Made by a program: the position numbers and the translations under genes. Positions 1 through 9,928 of a DNA stretch of 30,381 bases are shown piece by piece (the stretch's first letter is position 1; each line of letters starts with the position of its first letter). Source of the DNA: Chara braunii (taxonomy: Eukaryota > Streptophyta > Charophyceae > Charales > Characeae); NCBI GenBank assembly GCA_003427395.1, contig BFEA01000547.1, positions 402,982 through 433,362 of the forward strand, in the 5' to 3' direction. The notes under the pieces are model-generated. The model saw only the letters and a list, made by a program, of their open reading frames with translations. It searched no databases and had not been told where the DNA came from.

Positions 1-504
1 GACTACAGCTACAGCTATGGCGCCCAGCGCCGAAGACTACAGCTAGCGCTACTACTACTAGCGCTGAAGACTACTGCAGCGCTCCTCCTGAGTGCTGCGG
101 CCGAATCCTGAAGACACTACCTACCCGTGAAGTGCATGGGAACTTCGTATGTACTACGGGTGTGCCTGCTGAGCCTGCCGAAGGGAGGCAGGGGCTGCAG
201 CTGCAGCTCCTGCTCAAACTCGTGAGGAACAGGCTATTTCTGGCCTGTTCCGCATCCCTNNTTANNNGCCTGAGTCTTAGGGGCAGGTCGAAACAATGAG
301 GGCCTGAAAATGGCCCTCCGTTTCAGGCTGAAAACTCTGGGTCTGAAAAGACCCAGAAATAGGCTGAAACGGGGTATGGCCTGCCCTCGTTTTTCAGCAT
401 CCAGGCTGAAACGAACGGGGCCTGTAAGCCCTAAGTTTTCGGCTTTTAGGCTGAATGTCCGGGACGGGCCCTGCAGGGCCCGTGTGGCTACGCAGTATGC
501 CACA
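1..504 (-). repeat. Truncated LTR of a second LTR retrotransposon
   Basis: The last ~25 bases of this segment, a GGGCCCGTGTGG-type block followed by CAGTATGCCACA, resemble the end of the Element 1 LTR (compare 1831-1857). The rest is diverged, so this looks like a related LTR family. The segment is rich in GCGCTG and GGCTGAAA motifs. At 505 the sequence switches abruptly to LINE reverse transcriptase, so position 504 is probably the LTR/target junction. Ambiguous bases lie near 260-267. The other end is outside the window, so it could be a solo LTR or the end of a whole element. Short open frames here look like chance. Confidence 0.45.
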
Positions 505-675
505 TTTTGGCTTGGATCTTATAAGGAAGTGTAAGCAGGGATGTTGGTCTGTATTTTTTTTTGTCTTCCTTGTCCCCTTTCTTGTACAGCAATGTAACCA
601 CGTTGCTGCTCAACAGGTTCTCTAGTCCCCCCTTTAGCCAGCTGTCATTATAAAAGTTTAATAGGCCTCCCCGTA
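505..675 (-). pseudogene. LINE (L1-like) reverse transcriptase fragment A
   Basis: Read leftward, this encodes a typical non-LTR retrotransposon RT block. It has a LLNFYNDSWLKG-like segment, then VVTLLYKKGDKEDKKKYRP and TSLLTLPYKI, matching the 'I.LLYKKGD..D..NYRPISLLN..YKI' region of L1-type enzymes. It continues fragment B (9924-10510) and is separated from it by Element 1. Its left end is cut by the LTR at 1-504. Across the Element 1 junction the frame is off by one base, so the LINE copy carries an indel nearby or was already decayed. The reading frame runs artificially into the LTR on both sides. The family assignment is strong; the exact clade is not determined. Confidence 0.75.
671..675. 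repeat. Target-site duplication of Element 1, left copy
   Basis: CCGTA lies immediately before the TG that opens the left LTR. The same five bases follow the final CA of the right LTR at 9924-9928. Five bases is the usual Ty3/gypsy duplication size. Confidence 0.9.
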
Positions 676-1208
676 TGTTGCATACTCGTGAAACACAGTC
701 ATAAGTATGGCGCAGATTCCCAGAACCAACCAGATAATACAGAGTTAATACAAATACAGCGGAAGAGTTGATACCCATGGACTGACTGTGACCTGACTCA
801 GACTGCAATCGAACACTCTCAATCATGCATCAGTGGTGTGAAAGTCCTGGCCTTGGGCATAGACGAAAGGCCAGGGTCTGAAATCATACACGGACGAATG
901 GAGGGAGAGGAGAGACGAAGGGAGGAGGAGAGGGAAGATGATGTCAACTCAATGTTTTCAAAGATAGTATCTTGAAATGTCAGAGGTAGTGAAAATTCGA
1001 AATGCCGCGAACACAGTGTCTCACAATGTCTCAGATATCGATCTCACAATGTCAAGGTACATCTTCGGAGGAATATGAAATCAGATCCCAAGAGTAGTCC
1101 TCAACCTACAACCAATGTCGCTGTCTCCAATATCATCAGAATTCCTAACCACCGTTCATACTCGTAGTAGTCCGTAGGAGAACCTAGGAGTAGACTTAGA
1201 CTGAGAAG

Positions 1209-1268
<60 letters not shown>

Positions 1269-1857
1269 CAAGGCCTTCCTCCCAGGTACCTGATACGGTA
1301 GCTATGCCGCCGCAGGGACTGGCGCTGCACCGCGGGCTGGGCCTGTGGCTGGCGCTGCTCCCAATGTTGCGCTAATTCCTCTCTGCCGCTGAGCTCCTTC
1401 TCTCCTCCCTGCTCATGGTAGCGCTGCAGCGCTGCGCTAATTCTGCTAACGCTGAAATGCTGCGCTAATCCTGAAACTAACCTCCTGTCCATTAACCTAC
1501 CGACTGAGGCTGGTACCCAGCTGCTATAGTGTTGGGTCGGCCTCAGTCCTACCGAGGGCCTTCGGGTCTGGACGGTTGATCAGGCCCAACGGTTCAGATC
1601 CGATTTCGGAATCTGAAAAGTGGGCGCCAAAACTGCGCTGCCGGCTGGGCCTACCGATGGAACGGTACTTGGCCTAAACAACTAGCCGTTGGGTCTAGTG
1701 GGGTCTAAACGAGGCCTACCGGACCCTAAACTGAACCGACGGTTCCTAGGCCTACCTGGACCTAGCTGGGACCGTCGTGACCTAGTACCCAGGCCTAAAC
1801 TGTGCCGATTACAGAACCGGGCCCTAACTGGGGCCCGTGTGGTATCAGTATGCCACA
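676..1857 (-). repeat. Element 1 3' LTR
   Basis: A 1182-bp direct repeat of 8736-9923, opening TGTTGCATAC and ending TATGCCACA on the plus strand. It contains a (GA)n run at about 1210-1265 that is much longer than in the other LTR. That, with a few small indels, accounts for the length difference. On the minus strand this is the downstream LTR, next to the polypurine tract. The 98-residue open frame across the GA run is a low-complexity artefact. Confidence 0.92.
1210..1265. repeat. (GA)n microsatellite in the LTR
   Basis: Nearly pure AG/GA dinucleotide repeat of about 56 bases. The matching place in the 5' LTR (about 9279-9308) is a shorter, interrupted GA run, so the tract expanded or contracted after insertion. 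Confidence 0.9.
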
Positions 1858-1870
1858 CACTCACCCCCTT
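1858..1870 (-). other. Element 1 polypurine tract
   Basis: On the minus strand the bases just before the 3' LTR read AAGGGGGTGAGTG, a purine-rich run abutting the LTR's TGTGGCATAC start. This is the expected primer for plus-strand DNA synthesis. It lies 10 bases past the pol stop codon (1881-1883). Confidence 0.8.
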
Positions 1871-1880
1871 GAAGACCGAG

Positions 1881-3470
1881 CTAACTGCGAGGGCGAAGCT
1901 GTCTGTCCGATGTCCGTACGGGGCGGGCGGGTTGGGCAGCTTCCTTAGCAAGTCGCTGTTTTTCGTAATGTGCGAAGATGAGGGGTGTTGTCGCCTTCAG
2001 GTCAGCTCGTGAAATCCAGCGTGTGTCGTCGGGATCGCATTGCTTGAAAGTAACTTTGTACTGCATTGGCTTGTTGTCGTGCGCGCGATGAGCGAGGACG
2101 CGGTCAACCTCCTGGTGACCGTCCATTGATGGAGGGTCGTGTGACCGTCTGCCCGGGAAATCCGCTGCTGAGGCTGGAGTATAGACCGCCAGCTTTGAAG
2201 CGTGAAATACTGGGTGGACCGTCAAATGCGGGGGAATCTCGATTATGAAAGAGGGACCCACGGGGTCGTCGCCAGCTGCTGAAGTTACTTTCCATGGACC
2301 AAACCACTTCGGGAGGATCTTGCACGAGACGTGCTGCTCGAGCGCGAATTCCTCGGAGGTGACCCAAACAAGGTCGCCGGTGCGGATTGGACATGGGATG
2401 CAACGCCGATTTGCTTGCTGCTGCATACGGACCTGAGCCTCTTGCATATTTGCGCGGGCTTTGGCCAACAGTTCCCTGTACTTCCGTGTAGAAGCGGGAG
2501 AGCAAGCGGCGTCGATATCGGCAGCCCGTGAAAGCAAAATGTCTGCGAAGATATGGCCTTTCCGTCCACCATGATGCAACTCAAAGGGAGTCACGCAGAT
2601 TGCCGGGTGCACCGAAGTGTTGTAGGCGAACTCGATGTCGGGAAGGCGGTCAAACCAGTCCTTCTGATCCGGGCGAATGAGTGTGCGGAGCATCATCTGT
2701 GCAGTCTGGTGCGCACGTTCCGTTTGCCCATCCGTTTGAGGATGCAGTGCGGAACTCGGTTTCATGCTGGTGCCGGATTCCACCATGAGTGTCGTCCAAA
2801 AGGCTGACATGAAACGAGTGTCGCGGTCGCTGACGATGTCTTTCGGAACATCGTGGCTGCAAAACCAGCCGGTATGCAAAAGTCGTGCGAGCTCGGGAGC
2901 CGTTGCATGATACTTGCATGGAAGAATCGAGCGTGCTTGCTCAAACGGTCAACGACCATGAGAATACCATCATGGCCAAGGCGATCGAGATGGAAAGGAC
3001 CGGTCACATCCATAGCAATGGAAAGACCTGGTTCCCGAGGAATCGCCAGTGGTTTCAGTTCGCCGTACGGGAGCTGATGGCGCCCTTTGTTCTGGTGGCA
3101 ACCTGCGCATGACTGAATGTACCCGTTGACGTCCCTGATGATGTTTGACCAGTGAAATCGCTGGCGGAGTCGGGCAAGTGTGCGTGCGACGCCAAGGTGT
3201 CCCGCCAACCGCGAATCGTGGTATTCGCCAAGGAGGCGAGTGTGCAAGATGCGGTCTTGGGGAACACACAACAAGTCCTTGCCTCGTGTATGAAGAAGCA
3301 AGTAGCCGTCGACAATGCGGTAATTGCTTGACGGCGGTTGATCCGATGATAAGTCCACATAGAGTGTGGAGAATCCCGGATCCGACTTGTAGCCGTTTAC
3401 GAAATGCTGTTGCAGGTCCTCGTCAAGGCCGAATGTGGAGTGCACCAAGGCGCAAAGATTAGGTCTTCCC
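1881..3470 (-). pseudogene. Element 1 integrase (broken by a frameshift)
   Basis: The integrase inserts the element's DNA into the genome. The frame within 2762-3622 holds the N-terminal zinc site (H135, H142, C172, C175 of that frame) and the first catalytic Asp in MDVTGPF (D205). Near 2921 the reading shifts by one base into the frame that ends at 1881. There the second Asp (SDRD, D18 of the 2879-1881 frame) and the Glu in GQTER (E54) have exactly 35 residues between them, the D,D35E spacing. An SH3-like C-terminal part follows (KILPKWFGPWKV, a GPY/F-type module), then the chromodomain. All catalytic residues are present, but no single frame joins them. The frame closes with TAG at 1881-1883. 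Confidence 0.88.
1960..2108 (-). other. Chromodomain at the integrase C-terminus
   Basis: About 50 residues beginning VDRVLAHRAHDNK, with YKVTF and DDTRWISRADL, near the Pol C-terminus (roughly residues 258-307 of the 2879-1881 frame). The layout matches chromodomains of chromoviruses, which direct integration toward marked chromatin. The usual YLVKW is YKVTF here, so part of the aromatic cage may be missing. That is common in plant chromovirus type II chromodomains. Confidence 0.75.
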
Positions 3471-3970
3471 AAGAGAGCATCCGCTGCCTTGTTCGAGGGG
3501 CCCGGTATATGCTTGGAGGTGAAGTCGAATTGGTCAATGAAGTACATCCACTGATCGATCGTGCCGCTCACCGTGTCTTGCGTCTTGTAATAAGTTAGCG
3601 GATTGTTGTCCGTTGCCCACATGAATAGCCGACACCCGAGGAGAAAGTGACGTCAACGCTCAAGTACGGTGACAAAAGCTAGCAGTTCCTTCTTTCTCGC
3701 ATCATCAAGATAATTGATGGGCGACACCTTTTGGCTGAAGTACTCAACCGGATGCCAATCTGTGCCGTCATGTTGTTCCAAAACTGTGCCAATACCGTAG
3801 TCGGAAGCGTCCGTAGTCACTTTGGTAGGCAAGGTCGGGTCATAAATGCTTAAGACGGGAGCTTGGAGCAAGGCCGTCTTCAGCGTATGGAACGCGTGTT
3901 GGGCTCCATCGTTGAACTCGAAGGGCACCAAGGGGGACTGAAGTCGCGACCATGGTGCAGCGATCCGTTG
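3470..3970 (-). pseudogene. Element 1 RNase H domain
   Basis: The RNase H degrades the RNA strand during reverse transcription. The frame 3653-4051 contains a TTDASDYGIGTVL motif with the first catalytic Asp, then EYFSQK and a DDARKKELLA segment with the catalytic Glu. It then meets TGA at 3653-3655, where the family normally has Trp (LER-W-RHFL). The frame continues past that stop as TDNNPLTYYKTQ with the third Asp, so a single nonsense change separates the two parts. A one-base shift near 3972-3980 separates RNase H from the RT frame upstream. Confidence 0.85.
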
Positions 3971-4985
3971 AAAACCTTTGCAAAGCGCATGTAATATGAT
4001 GCTAAGCCAAGAAAGGAGTGGACGTCGGTAGTACACTTGAGGTCCGACCAATCTTGAATGGCTTGTACTTTGTCCGCGAGTGGACGAATGCCTTGCGGCT
4101 TAACGTAATGGCCCAAATACTCCAGCTCTTGCTGGGCGAACTCGCACTTGTCGCGGTTCGCTTTGTACTTCACGATATGGAGCCGCTCCAAAACGGCGCG
4201 AAGGTGCTCGAGGTGCTCCTCCAGCGATCGGCTATAAACCAAGATGTCATCAAGGTAAATGAGTACGGTGCGGTTGAGCAGGTCGCGGAATTCCGTCGTC
4301 ATAGCCGCTTGGAAAGTAGCCGGGGCATCGGTGAGACCGAAAGGCATGACGATCCACTCAAAGTACCCATACCGCGTTTTGAATGCGGTTTTGTACCGAT
4401 CTCTTGGCTGGATCTCGACCTGGTGATATCCGGACTTGAGGTCAAGCTTCGAGAAGTACATGGCGCCGCCTAGTTGCTCGAGAACATCATCGATCCGAGG
4501 AAGAGAGTCGGCGTTCTTGATCGTTTATGTGTTAAGTTTCCGATAGTCGATACACAAACGAAGGTCCTTGTTCTTCTTCCGGACGAAGAGAACGGGAACA
4601 CCGTATAGCGAACAGCTAGGGCGAATCCAACCCTTGGCCAAGAGGTCGTCTAGTTGTGCCCGAAGCACTTGAAGCTCCTCTTCGCTCATGCGGTAAATAC
4701 ATCCGCGCGGAGGTACAACACCGTCCTAGAGAGTGATCCTGTGGCGTATGGGCCGATCCGGTATGACTCCAGCGGGAGCTTCGAAGACATCCTGATAGTT
4801 GTCCAAAAGCTCAATGATGCGTGGGTCCAATGTGTCCGTCTTGGGCAGATCACCGGGTGGGAGGGCGTGGAGAAAACATATGCCCATCTCCTCGATGTCG
4901 TTTTATCGGATGGATTGGCGAATGTTCGCCGCAGAGACCACGTGACAACCAATTGAAGTATGAGGAAGCGGCACCGTACACGAGA
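3970..4985 (-). pseudogene. Element 1 reverse transcriptase
   Basis: RNA-dependent DNA polymerase of Pol. The recognisable order is a PVLFVRKKNKDLRLCIDYRKLN block, then KLDLKSGYHQ with the first catalytic Asp, FGLTDAPATFQ, and YLDD (residues 69-72 of the 4461-3880 frame). After these come the LGH and FLGLASYY segments that lead to the connection domain. A TAA at 4525-4527 interrupts the frame just after the KLN motif, and another TAA lies further upstream near 4905. All catalytic Asp residues are still encoded. The protein cannot be made from this copy because of the stops and the shift into RNase H. Confidence 0.88.
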
Positions 4986-4999
4986 CTAGTTCGCCACGC

Positions 5000-5909
5000 G
5001 ATCACGAACGTGAACGGTGCGTCGATAAAAGTTCACTGGATGGTCTTCGCTTTGCAGCCATGACCTGCCTAACATTATATTGAACTTAGTGTCCAATATG
5101 TCGAATGACACAGCCTCGCATGATAGCGGGGCAAATTACACGGGCACGGAGTCAACGCAACGGTCGATTGACTTTTTTGTGTGACCATCGGCCAACGTGA
5201 CGTGCATAGGCTGACTTTTCCTTCGAACACGCAGGCCTAGCCCGGCGCATGCCATGAAGTCTTGGTTGATGTAGTTGCGAGACCCTCCACAATCGATCAA
5301 GGCACTACAGGTCGCCTTTCCGATCTGGCTGATGTAGGTGCGGATGTAGAGGAGCGGCGCGTCGATGTCGACGTACCGTTGCGTTACGTGCTCGTGGTCG
5401 ATCTTCGCAAGATAGCTACGAAGGTCAACAACCGCTACTCCGCCGTCCGTCGACAAAGGTGGTACGACAGCGTGCAAGTATTCGCGCAAATGTGCCATCA
5501 AGGCGTTCCAATGCGGTGTTGGCAAAGAATCGGTGGAGGGAAGAGGCAACCATTGGAAGTCCTCAACTGTCAACGGGTCGAGTTCCTCAAGACTCGCCCA
5601 AGTTGACGGATCCTCCGATAGAAGGGCTGGCGAAGCAACCGGTTCGTTGTCCTCTGACGACGGTAACACTGCGCATGCGCTTGAATCTTGCACGTGGAGA
5701 GGCTGGTTTAACGGTGGGACCAGCTGGACAGCATAGTTCTCGAAATCAATCCGAGAACTTGCGACTATCGCGTCATCCCCGAACGTGAGAGAGACTGCTA
5801 GCAAGGCAGCCAAGTCCGACGGATTGGGAAGTGATGCCGCTGCACTTCCCGTGGTGCTCAGTTTCCCGAGCTTGGACGCTTGACATTTTCCTTGTCCTTG
5901 TCGAGGCAT
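5000..5909 (-). pseudogene. Element 1 protease region of Pol
   Basis: The open frame 5136-5909 (257 residues) ends with an aspartic-protease-like segment, ALIDCGGSRNYINQDF, followed by a LADG turn. Ty3/gypsy retropepsins have D-[ST]-G at this place; here it reads D-C-G, so activity would be doubtful even without other damage. A TAA at 5136 interrupts the frame. Family-like sequence continues past it (SFDILDTKFN, LGRSWLQ) to about 5000, after which the frame is lost. The N-terminal two thirds is a low-homology linker between the Gag zinc knuckle and protease. It lies in a different frame from the RT. Confidence 0.72.
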
Positions 5910-7548
5910 GCGCTAGTGATGTTTTTGGTGCTGTTGCACCATAAACATCATCCCCATTTCTGTCTCAACTTGAACATGTCTTCGGTAATACCGAACTTCG
6001 TCTATGGTGACTGTCGTGCTCCATCCGCCGACGCTGGTTTCGCCTTTTGTTTTCCCCCTTGGGGTGTTGAGCGTTGCGGTGGTATCGTTGCCACCACATC
6101 TCCGTCACTTGATGTAGAAGCGGCTGCGTGGTCCTCACTAGATCCTTGTTGGATCGCTGCTACTTGGGCGTCCGCTGACCTTTTCCTTTCTCCACGTAAC
6201 CGGGCTGTTGGCGGGTCTCATTGGCCGCGCGCCGATTACCTTGTATGAGCTCCCTTGCCTTTGAGATCATTGCATCAAAGGTCTCATACTGGAATTCGCT
6301 GCCAAGAGCAGTTGTCAAGGCGTCGCAAGACTGGGCGAAGAACTCGGCCCGGATTGAGTCGAACGGCAGGTTCAACTCCGAGGTGGCGATGAGTCTTTGC
6401 CACTCCGTCAGTCATTCCCGTGATGTTTGCTGGCCTTGGAATATGCGGAAGATCTTGTTCAAGGCGTGACGTTTGTCGTTGTTGACCATGAACCGGGTCT
6501 TCCACTTCTTCTCGAATTCCTCCCACGTGATCTTGGTGTGGAGGGTGGCGATGGTGCATTCCAGCGTGACGACCATGTGCGTCATGAACGCTTGTGCCCC
6601 TCCAATGAGGGCGAGGTAGAGTGCGTCAAGCCGCCGTCCGGGTGGGATGTGATGTACGTCTGCCTCTGCGTTGAATGTCATCCACCACTGCATCGGATCA
6701 TTCTTGTGGTAGTCGTCGAACTTCTCAATCTTGAAGTTCGGCATCTTCCATGCAACGGCAACCGGTTGTTGCTGAACGTGGTCGCTGAGCGTCTACAGCT
6801 GATTGCTGACTGTCGTTGCTCCAACAAACTTGCTGATGTCGCCAAGGCATGCTACGACGTGGTTGATCCGCTCCTCGAGTTGCTTGGCCTGCGCGGCCAA
6901 AGCTGGGCTGCAGTCTGCCACTGCACTGCCTGTCGACTCAACTGCAGACAGTCGTGCCAACCCTGTGCCGACAGTGGTCTGCAGCTGACTGTTCGCGTTC
7001 TGCAAGGCGGTGATCCTCTGTTCCTGCGTCCGAAGCGTTGCTTCGTGGCGGATGAGGGTCTGCCGCATGGCCAGCAGCTCGCGTTGCTGCCAATTGCATG
7101 TGTACAGCAGTTCCATTAGTACTGCTATTTCCTCCTTTCTTCTCTCTTCCTCGGTTGGCTCCTCTTGTTCTTCGTTTGCTCGAAAGTGCTGTTGTCGAAG
7201 TATCCTCCAGTACGTGGCTTCTTCGTTGGCGAGCTCCATTGTAGCCAAGTAACGAGCTTGATTCTGACTTGCCTCGACCTGCTGCTGCTGCAACCGCGCG
7301 GCTGCTGCAGCTTCGGCTGCGGCCTGCTGACGTGCTGCCTCTGCCTCTGCTAGCTGGCGTTGGATTGCCTGCTGGCGGGTGGCTTCCTCCTCTTCCCACT
7401 TGCTCAGTTCAGCTGCCGTAGTCTCCGAGTAGAGCTGGAGACGTTTGAGAAACGCTAGTTGCATTTCATCTGCCTGCTGAACTGGTATAGGAGGGGTAAC
7501 CGGCCTCTTGGGGCTGGCTTGTGCATTGGCGTCAGTGGTAGCGGGCAT
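5880..7548 (-). pseudogene. Element 1 gag
   Basis: Capsid/nucleocapsid precursor. The frame starts at Met 7548 and opens with a 251-residue coiled-coil region rich in E, Q, A and R. A TAG at 6793-6795 is followed in the same frame by the capsid core (KMPNFKIEKFDDYHKNDPMQ, WWMTFNAEA). A TGA lies at 6412-6414, then SELNLPFDSIRAEFFAQ and so on to a TAG at 6160-6162. A frameshift leads to the nucleocapsid zinc knuckle near 5905-5947 (C-LW-C-NSTK-N-ITSA-C), where the expected His is Asn and a TGA precedes the first Cys. Three in-frame stops, one shift and a mutated knuckle make it non-functional. It is identified by position and fold-like motifs. Confidence 0.8.
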
Positions 7549-7671
7549 GGTCGTGCGTCATCTGCGCGGGATCCGAGGGGTCTTAGGTCCCTGTTGGGGC
7601 TTGGTTCCTGTGGATCCGCGCTCCGCAAGCTGTTGACTACGGCGCATTAAGTATTCCGGTCTTCGTCTGCT

Positions 7672-7818
7672 GCTGACGTGTCACCGCTGAGGTGGCACCC
7701 GCTGATGTGGCACTGCTGAGGTGGCCGCTGCTGATTTGGCACTCGGCTGTCGTGGCACGCTGAGGTGGCAATCTGCGTTCGTGGCCTGCTGCTGAGGTGG
7801 CACAATGCTGACGTGGCC
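7672..7818. repeat. Degenerate GCTGANGTGGCA tandem array
   Basis: About ten diverged units of 12-19 bases around the core GCTGA[C/G/T]GTGGC, for example GCTGAGGTGGCA and GCTGATGTGGCA. It lies just upstream of gag in the minus-strand leader. Confidence 0.7.
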
Positions 7819-8061
7819 GGAGACTGAAGTCCGCAGTACGGAGAGGAGGAGGGAGAAGGTAGGGGTGGGAAGAAGGGAAGAGGGAGGCAAACAATGCACA
7901 GACAGTCCCTTTCTTCCCTGACCTTGAAGCTTGACACTAGTCAAAAAAAAATTCCCCCCCCCCCACGAAAATTTCAAATTTTGAGAAATTAAATATTTAA
8001 TTATTTAATTAAATAAAATTTGGTCGGAAAATATGAGTTAATTAAATAAAATTTAATTCTG

Positions 8062-8156
8062 GCAAAAGATTAAATATTTAATTAAAGAATATTTAAATTT
8101 GCAACAATTAATTTAGCAAAAGTTAAATATTTAATTAAAGAATATTTAAATTTGCA
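8062..8156. repeat. AT-rich direct repeat, two copies
   Basis: A ~42-base unit beginning GCAAAAG and ending AAATTTGCA occurs at 8062-8103 and again at 8116-8156, nearly identical, with a 54-base period. The unit is itself partly self-complementary (TTAAATATTTAA-like). Confidence 0.85.
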
Positions 8157-8658
8157 CAAGTAAAAAAAAATGAATAAAGTTTAAGCAAGTTTAAACATTT
8201 AAACATAATTTTAATAATTTCGGAAAATTTAATCGGGAGAATTTAGCATCATTATGAGGTCATGAGGTAAGTAGCAGATCAGTGGTAGTAGGAAGATACA
8301 CAATTTGCTGGGAAGATTCAACCTTTAATCGCAATAAAAGATGCGTTTTGCAAAAAGTGAAAGTTCCGTGGAGATGCAGTTTGAATGTGGCCATGCTCAG
8401 GCCCGATCTGCATTAATTGGCGTGGTGCCTGGCTGGCACTTACTTCCCATGGACTTGATAGGTCGTTAGATTAGGTTAGGACTAACCCTAATTAGCGCTG
8501 ATTAGGTTAATCGTGATTAGCGATTCCCTAATTGTGCGCAGTATGGAGAAAGCCGCAAAACCTAAAATTATAATTCAAACGACCTAATTACTATGTAAGT
8601 ACGAAGAAAAAAAAATTTGCAACTTGCGATTTAATGATAACAGAGTACAGGTGTGCAT

Positions 8659-8659
<1 letters not shown>

Positions 8660-8697
<38 letters not shown>
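8660..8697. repeat. (TCAA)n microsatellite
   Basis: About nine tandem TCAA tetranucleotides, shortly inside the primer-binding site of Element 1. Confidence 0.9.
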
Positions 8698-8720
8698 GGT
8701 GAGTCATCCAATGCTGGTCT

Positions 8721-8732
8721 GCTCCGATACCA
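8721..8732 (-). other. Element 1 primer-binding site (tRNA-iMet)
   Basis: The minus strand reads TGGTATCGGAGC three bases inside the 5' LTR. The usual plant initiator-Met-tRNA site is TGGTATCAGAGC, so one base differs. It primes minus-strand cDNA synthesis. Confidence 0.85.
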
Positions 8733-8735
8733 AAG

Positions 8736-9923
8736 TGTTGCATACTCGTGAAACACAGTCATAAGTGTGGCGCAGATTCCCAGAATCGACCAGATAATAC
8801 AGAGTTAATACAAATACAGCGGAAGAGTTGATACCCATGGACTGACTCTGACCTGACTCAGACTGCAATTGAACACTCTCAATCATGCATCAGTGGCGTG
8901 AAAGCCCTGGCCTTGGGCATAGACGAAAGGCCAGGGTCTGAGATCACACATGGACGAACGGAGGGAGAGGAGAGACGAAGGGAGGAGGAGAGGGAAGATG
9001 ACGTCAACTCAATGTTTCCAAAGATAGTATCTTGAAATGTCAGAGGTAGCGAAAATCCGAAATGTCACGAACACAGTGTCTCACAATGTCTCAGATATCG
9101 ATCTCACAATGCCAAGGTACATCTTCAGAGGAAGATGAAATCAGATCCCAAGAGTAGTCCTCAACCTACAGTCCCAATGTCGCTGTCTCCAATATCATCA
9201 GAATTCGTAACCACCCTTCATACTCGTAGTAGTCCACAGGAGAACCTAGGAGTAGACTTAGATTGAGAAGGTAGGGGCGGAGAGAGACAGAGAGAGAGAG
9301 AGAGAGAGGTGGAGGAAGAAGGGGGAGAGAAGGCAAGGCCTTCCTCCCAGGTACCTGATACGGTAGCTATGGCTCCGCAGGGACTGGCGCTGGGCCCCGC
9401 GCTGGGCCGGTGGCCAGCGCTGCTCCCAATGCTGTGCTAATTCCTCTCTGCCGCTGAGCTCCTTCTCTCCTCGCTGCTCATGGTAGCGCTGCAGCGCTGC
9501 GTTAAATCTGCTAACGCCGAAATGCTGCGCTAATCCTGAAGACTAACCTCATGTCCACTAACCTACCGACTGAGGCTGGTACCCAGCTGATATAGTGATG
9601 GGAAGGCCTCAGTCCTACTGAGGGCCTTCGGGTCTGGACCGTTAATCAGGCCCAATGGTTCAGATCCGATTTCGGAATCTGAAAAGTGGGCGCCAAAACT
9701 GTGCCGCTGGCTGGGCCTACCGATGGACCGGTACCGGGCCTCAACAACTAGCCGTTGGGTCTGGTGGGGTCTAAACGAGGCCTGCCGGACCCTTAACTGA
9801 ACCGACGGTTCCTAGGCCTACCTGGACCTAGCTGGGACTGTCGTGACCTGGTACCTAGGCCTAAACTGTGCCGATTACAGAACCGGGCCCTAACTGGGGC
9901 CCGTGTGGTATCAGTATGCCACA
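8736..9923 (-). repeat. Element 1 5' LTR
   Basis: An 1188-bp direct repeat of 676-1857 with the same TGTTGCATAC and ATGCCACA ends. On the minus strand it is the upstream LTR and should hold the promoter. I could not pick a convincing TATA box or start site. Confidence 0.92.
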
Positions 9924-9928
9924 CCGTA
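9924..9928. repeat. Target-site duplication of Element 1, right copy
   Basis: CCGTA directly follows the last CA of the right LTR and equals 671-675. Confidence 0.9.

Larger units (their letters stand above)
7549..8720 (-). other. Element 1 untranslated leader
   Basis: About 1.2 kb between the primer-binding site and the gag start, with no plausible gene. It contains a degenerate tandem array (7672-7818), a C-rich run near 7957-7967, a very AT-rich stretch (about 7970-8240) with a ~42-base direct repeat, and a (TCAA)n tract. The position suggests the genomic RNA leader/packaging region, but no specific signal is recognisable. Confidence 0.6.
676..9923 (-). mobile_element. Element 1: full-length Ty3/gypsy chromovirus, decayed
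   Basis: A 9.25 kb LTR retrotransposon in minus orientation. Its structure is complete: LTRs at 676-1857 and 8736-9923 with TG...CA ends, a primer-binding site at 8721-8732, a polypurine tract at 1858-1870, and a perfect CCGTA duplication on both sides. From right to left the coding order is gag, protease, RT, RNase H, integrase and chromodomain, which is the Ty3/gypsy (Metaviridae) order; the C-terminal chromodomain places it among the chromoviruses. All coding parts carry stops or frameshifts. In the first ~290 aligned LTR bases I count 13 differences, 12 of them transitions, so the insertion is not recent. It splits a LINE reverse transcriptase. Confidence 0.92.

Noticed and set aside
1196-1492. 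98-residue minus-strand open frame
   Set aside because: Runs through the (GA)n microsatellite inside an LTR; low-complexity artefact.
2066-3598. Plus-strand open frames across the Element 1 integrase
   Set aside because: Antisense shadows of a well-supported minus-strand pol; no motifs of their own.
8465-8495. TTAGGTTAGG and CTAACCCTAA resembling telomere repeats
   Set aside because: Only one or two units in opposite directions inside the retrotransposon leader; not a telomere array.
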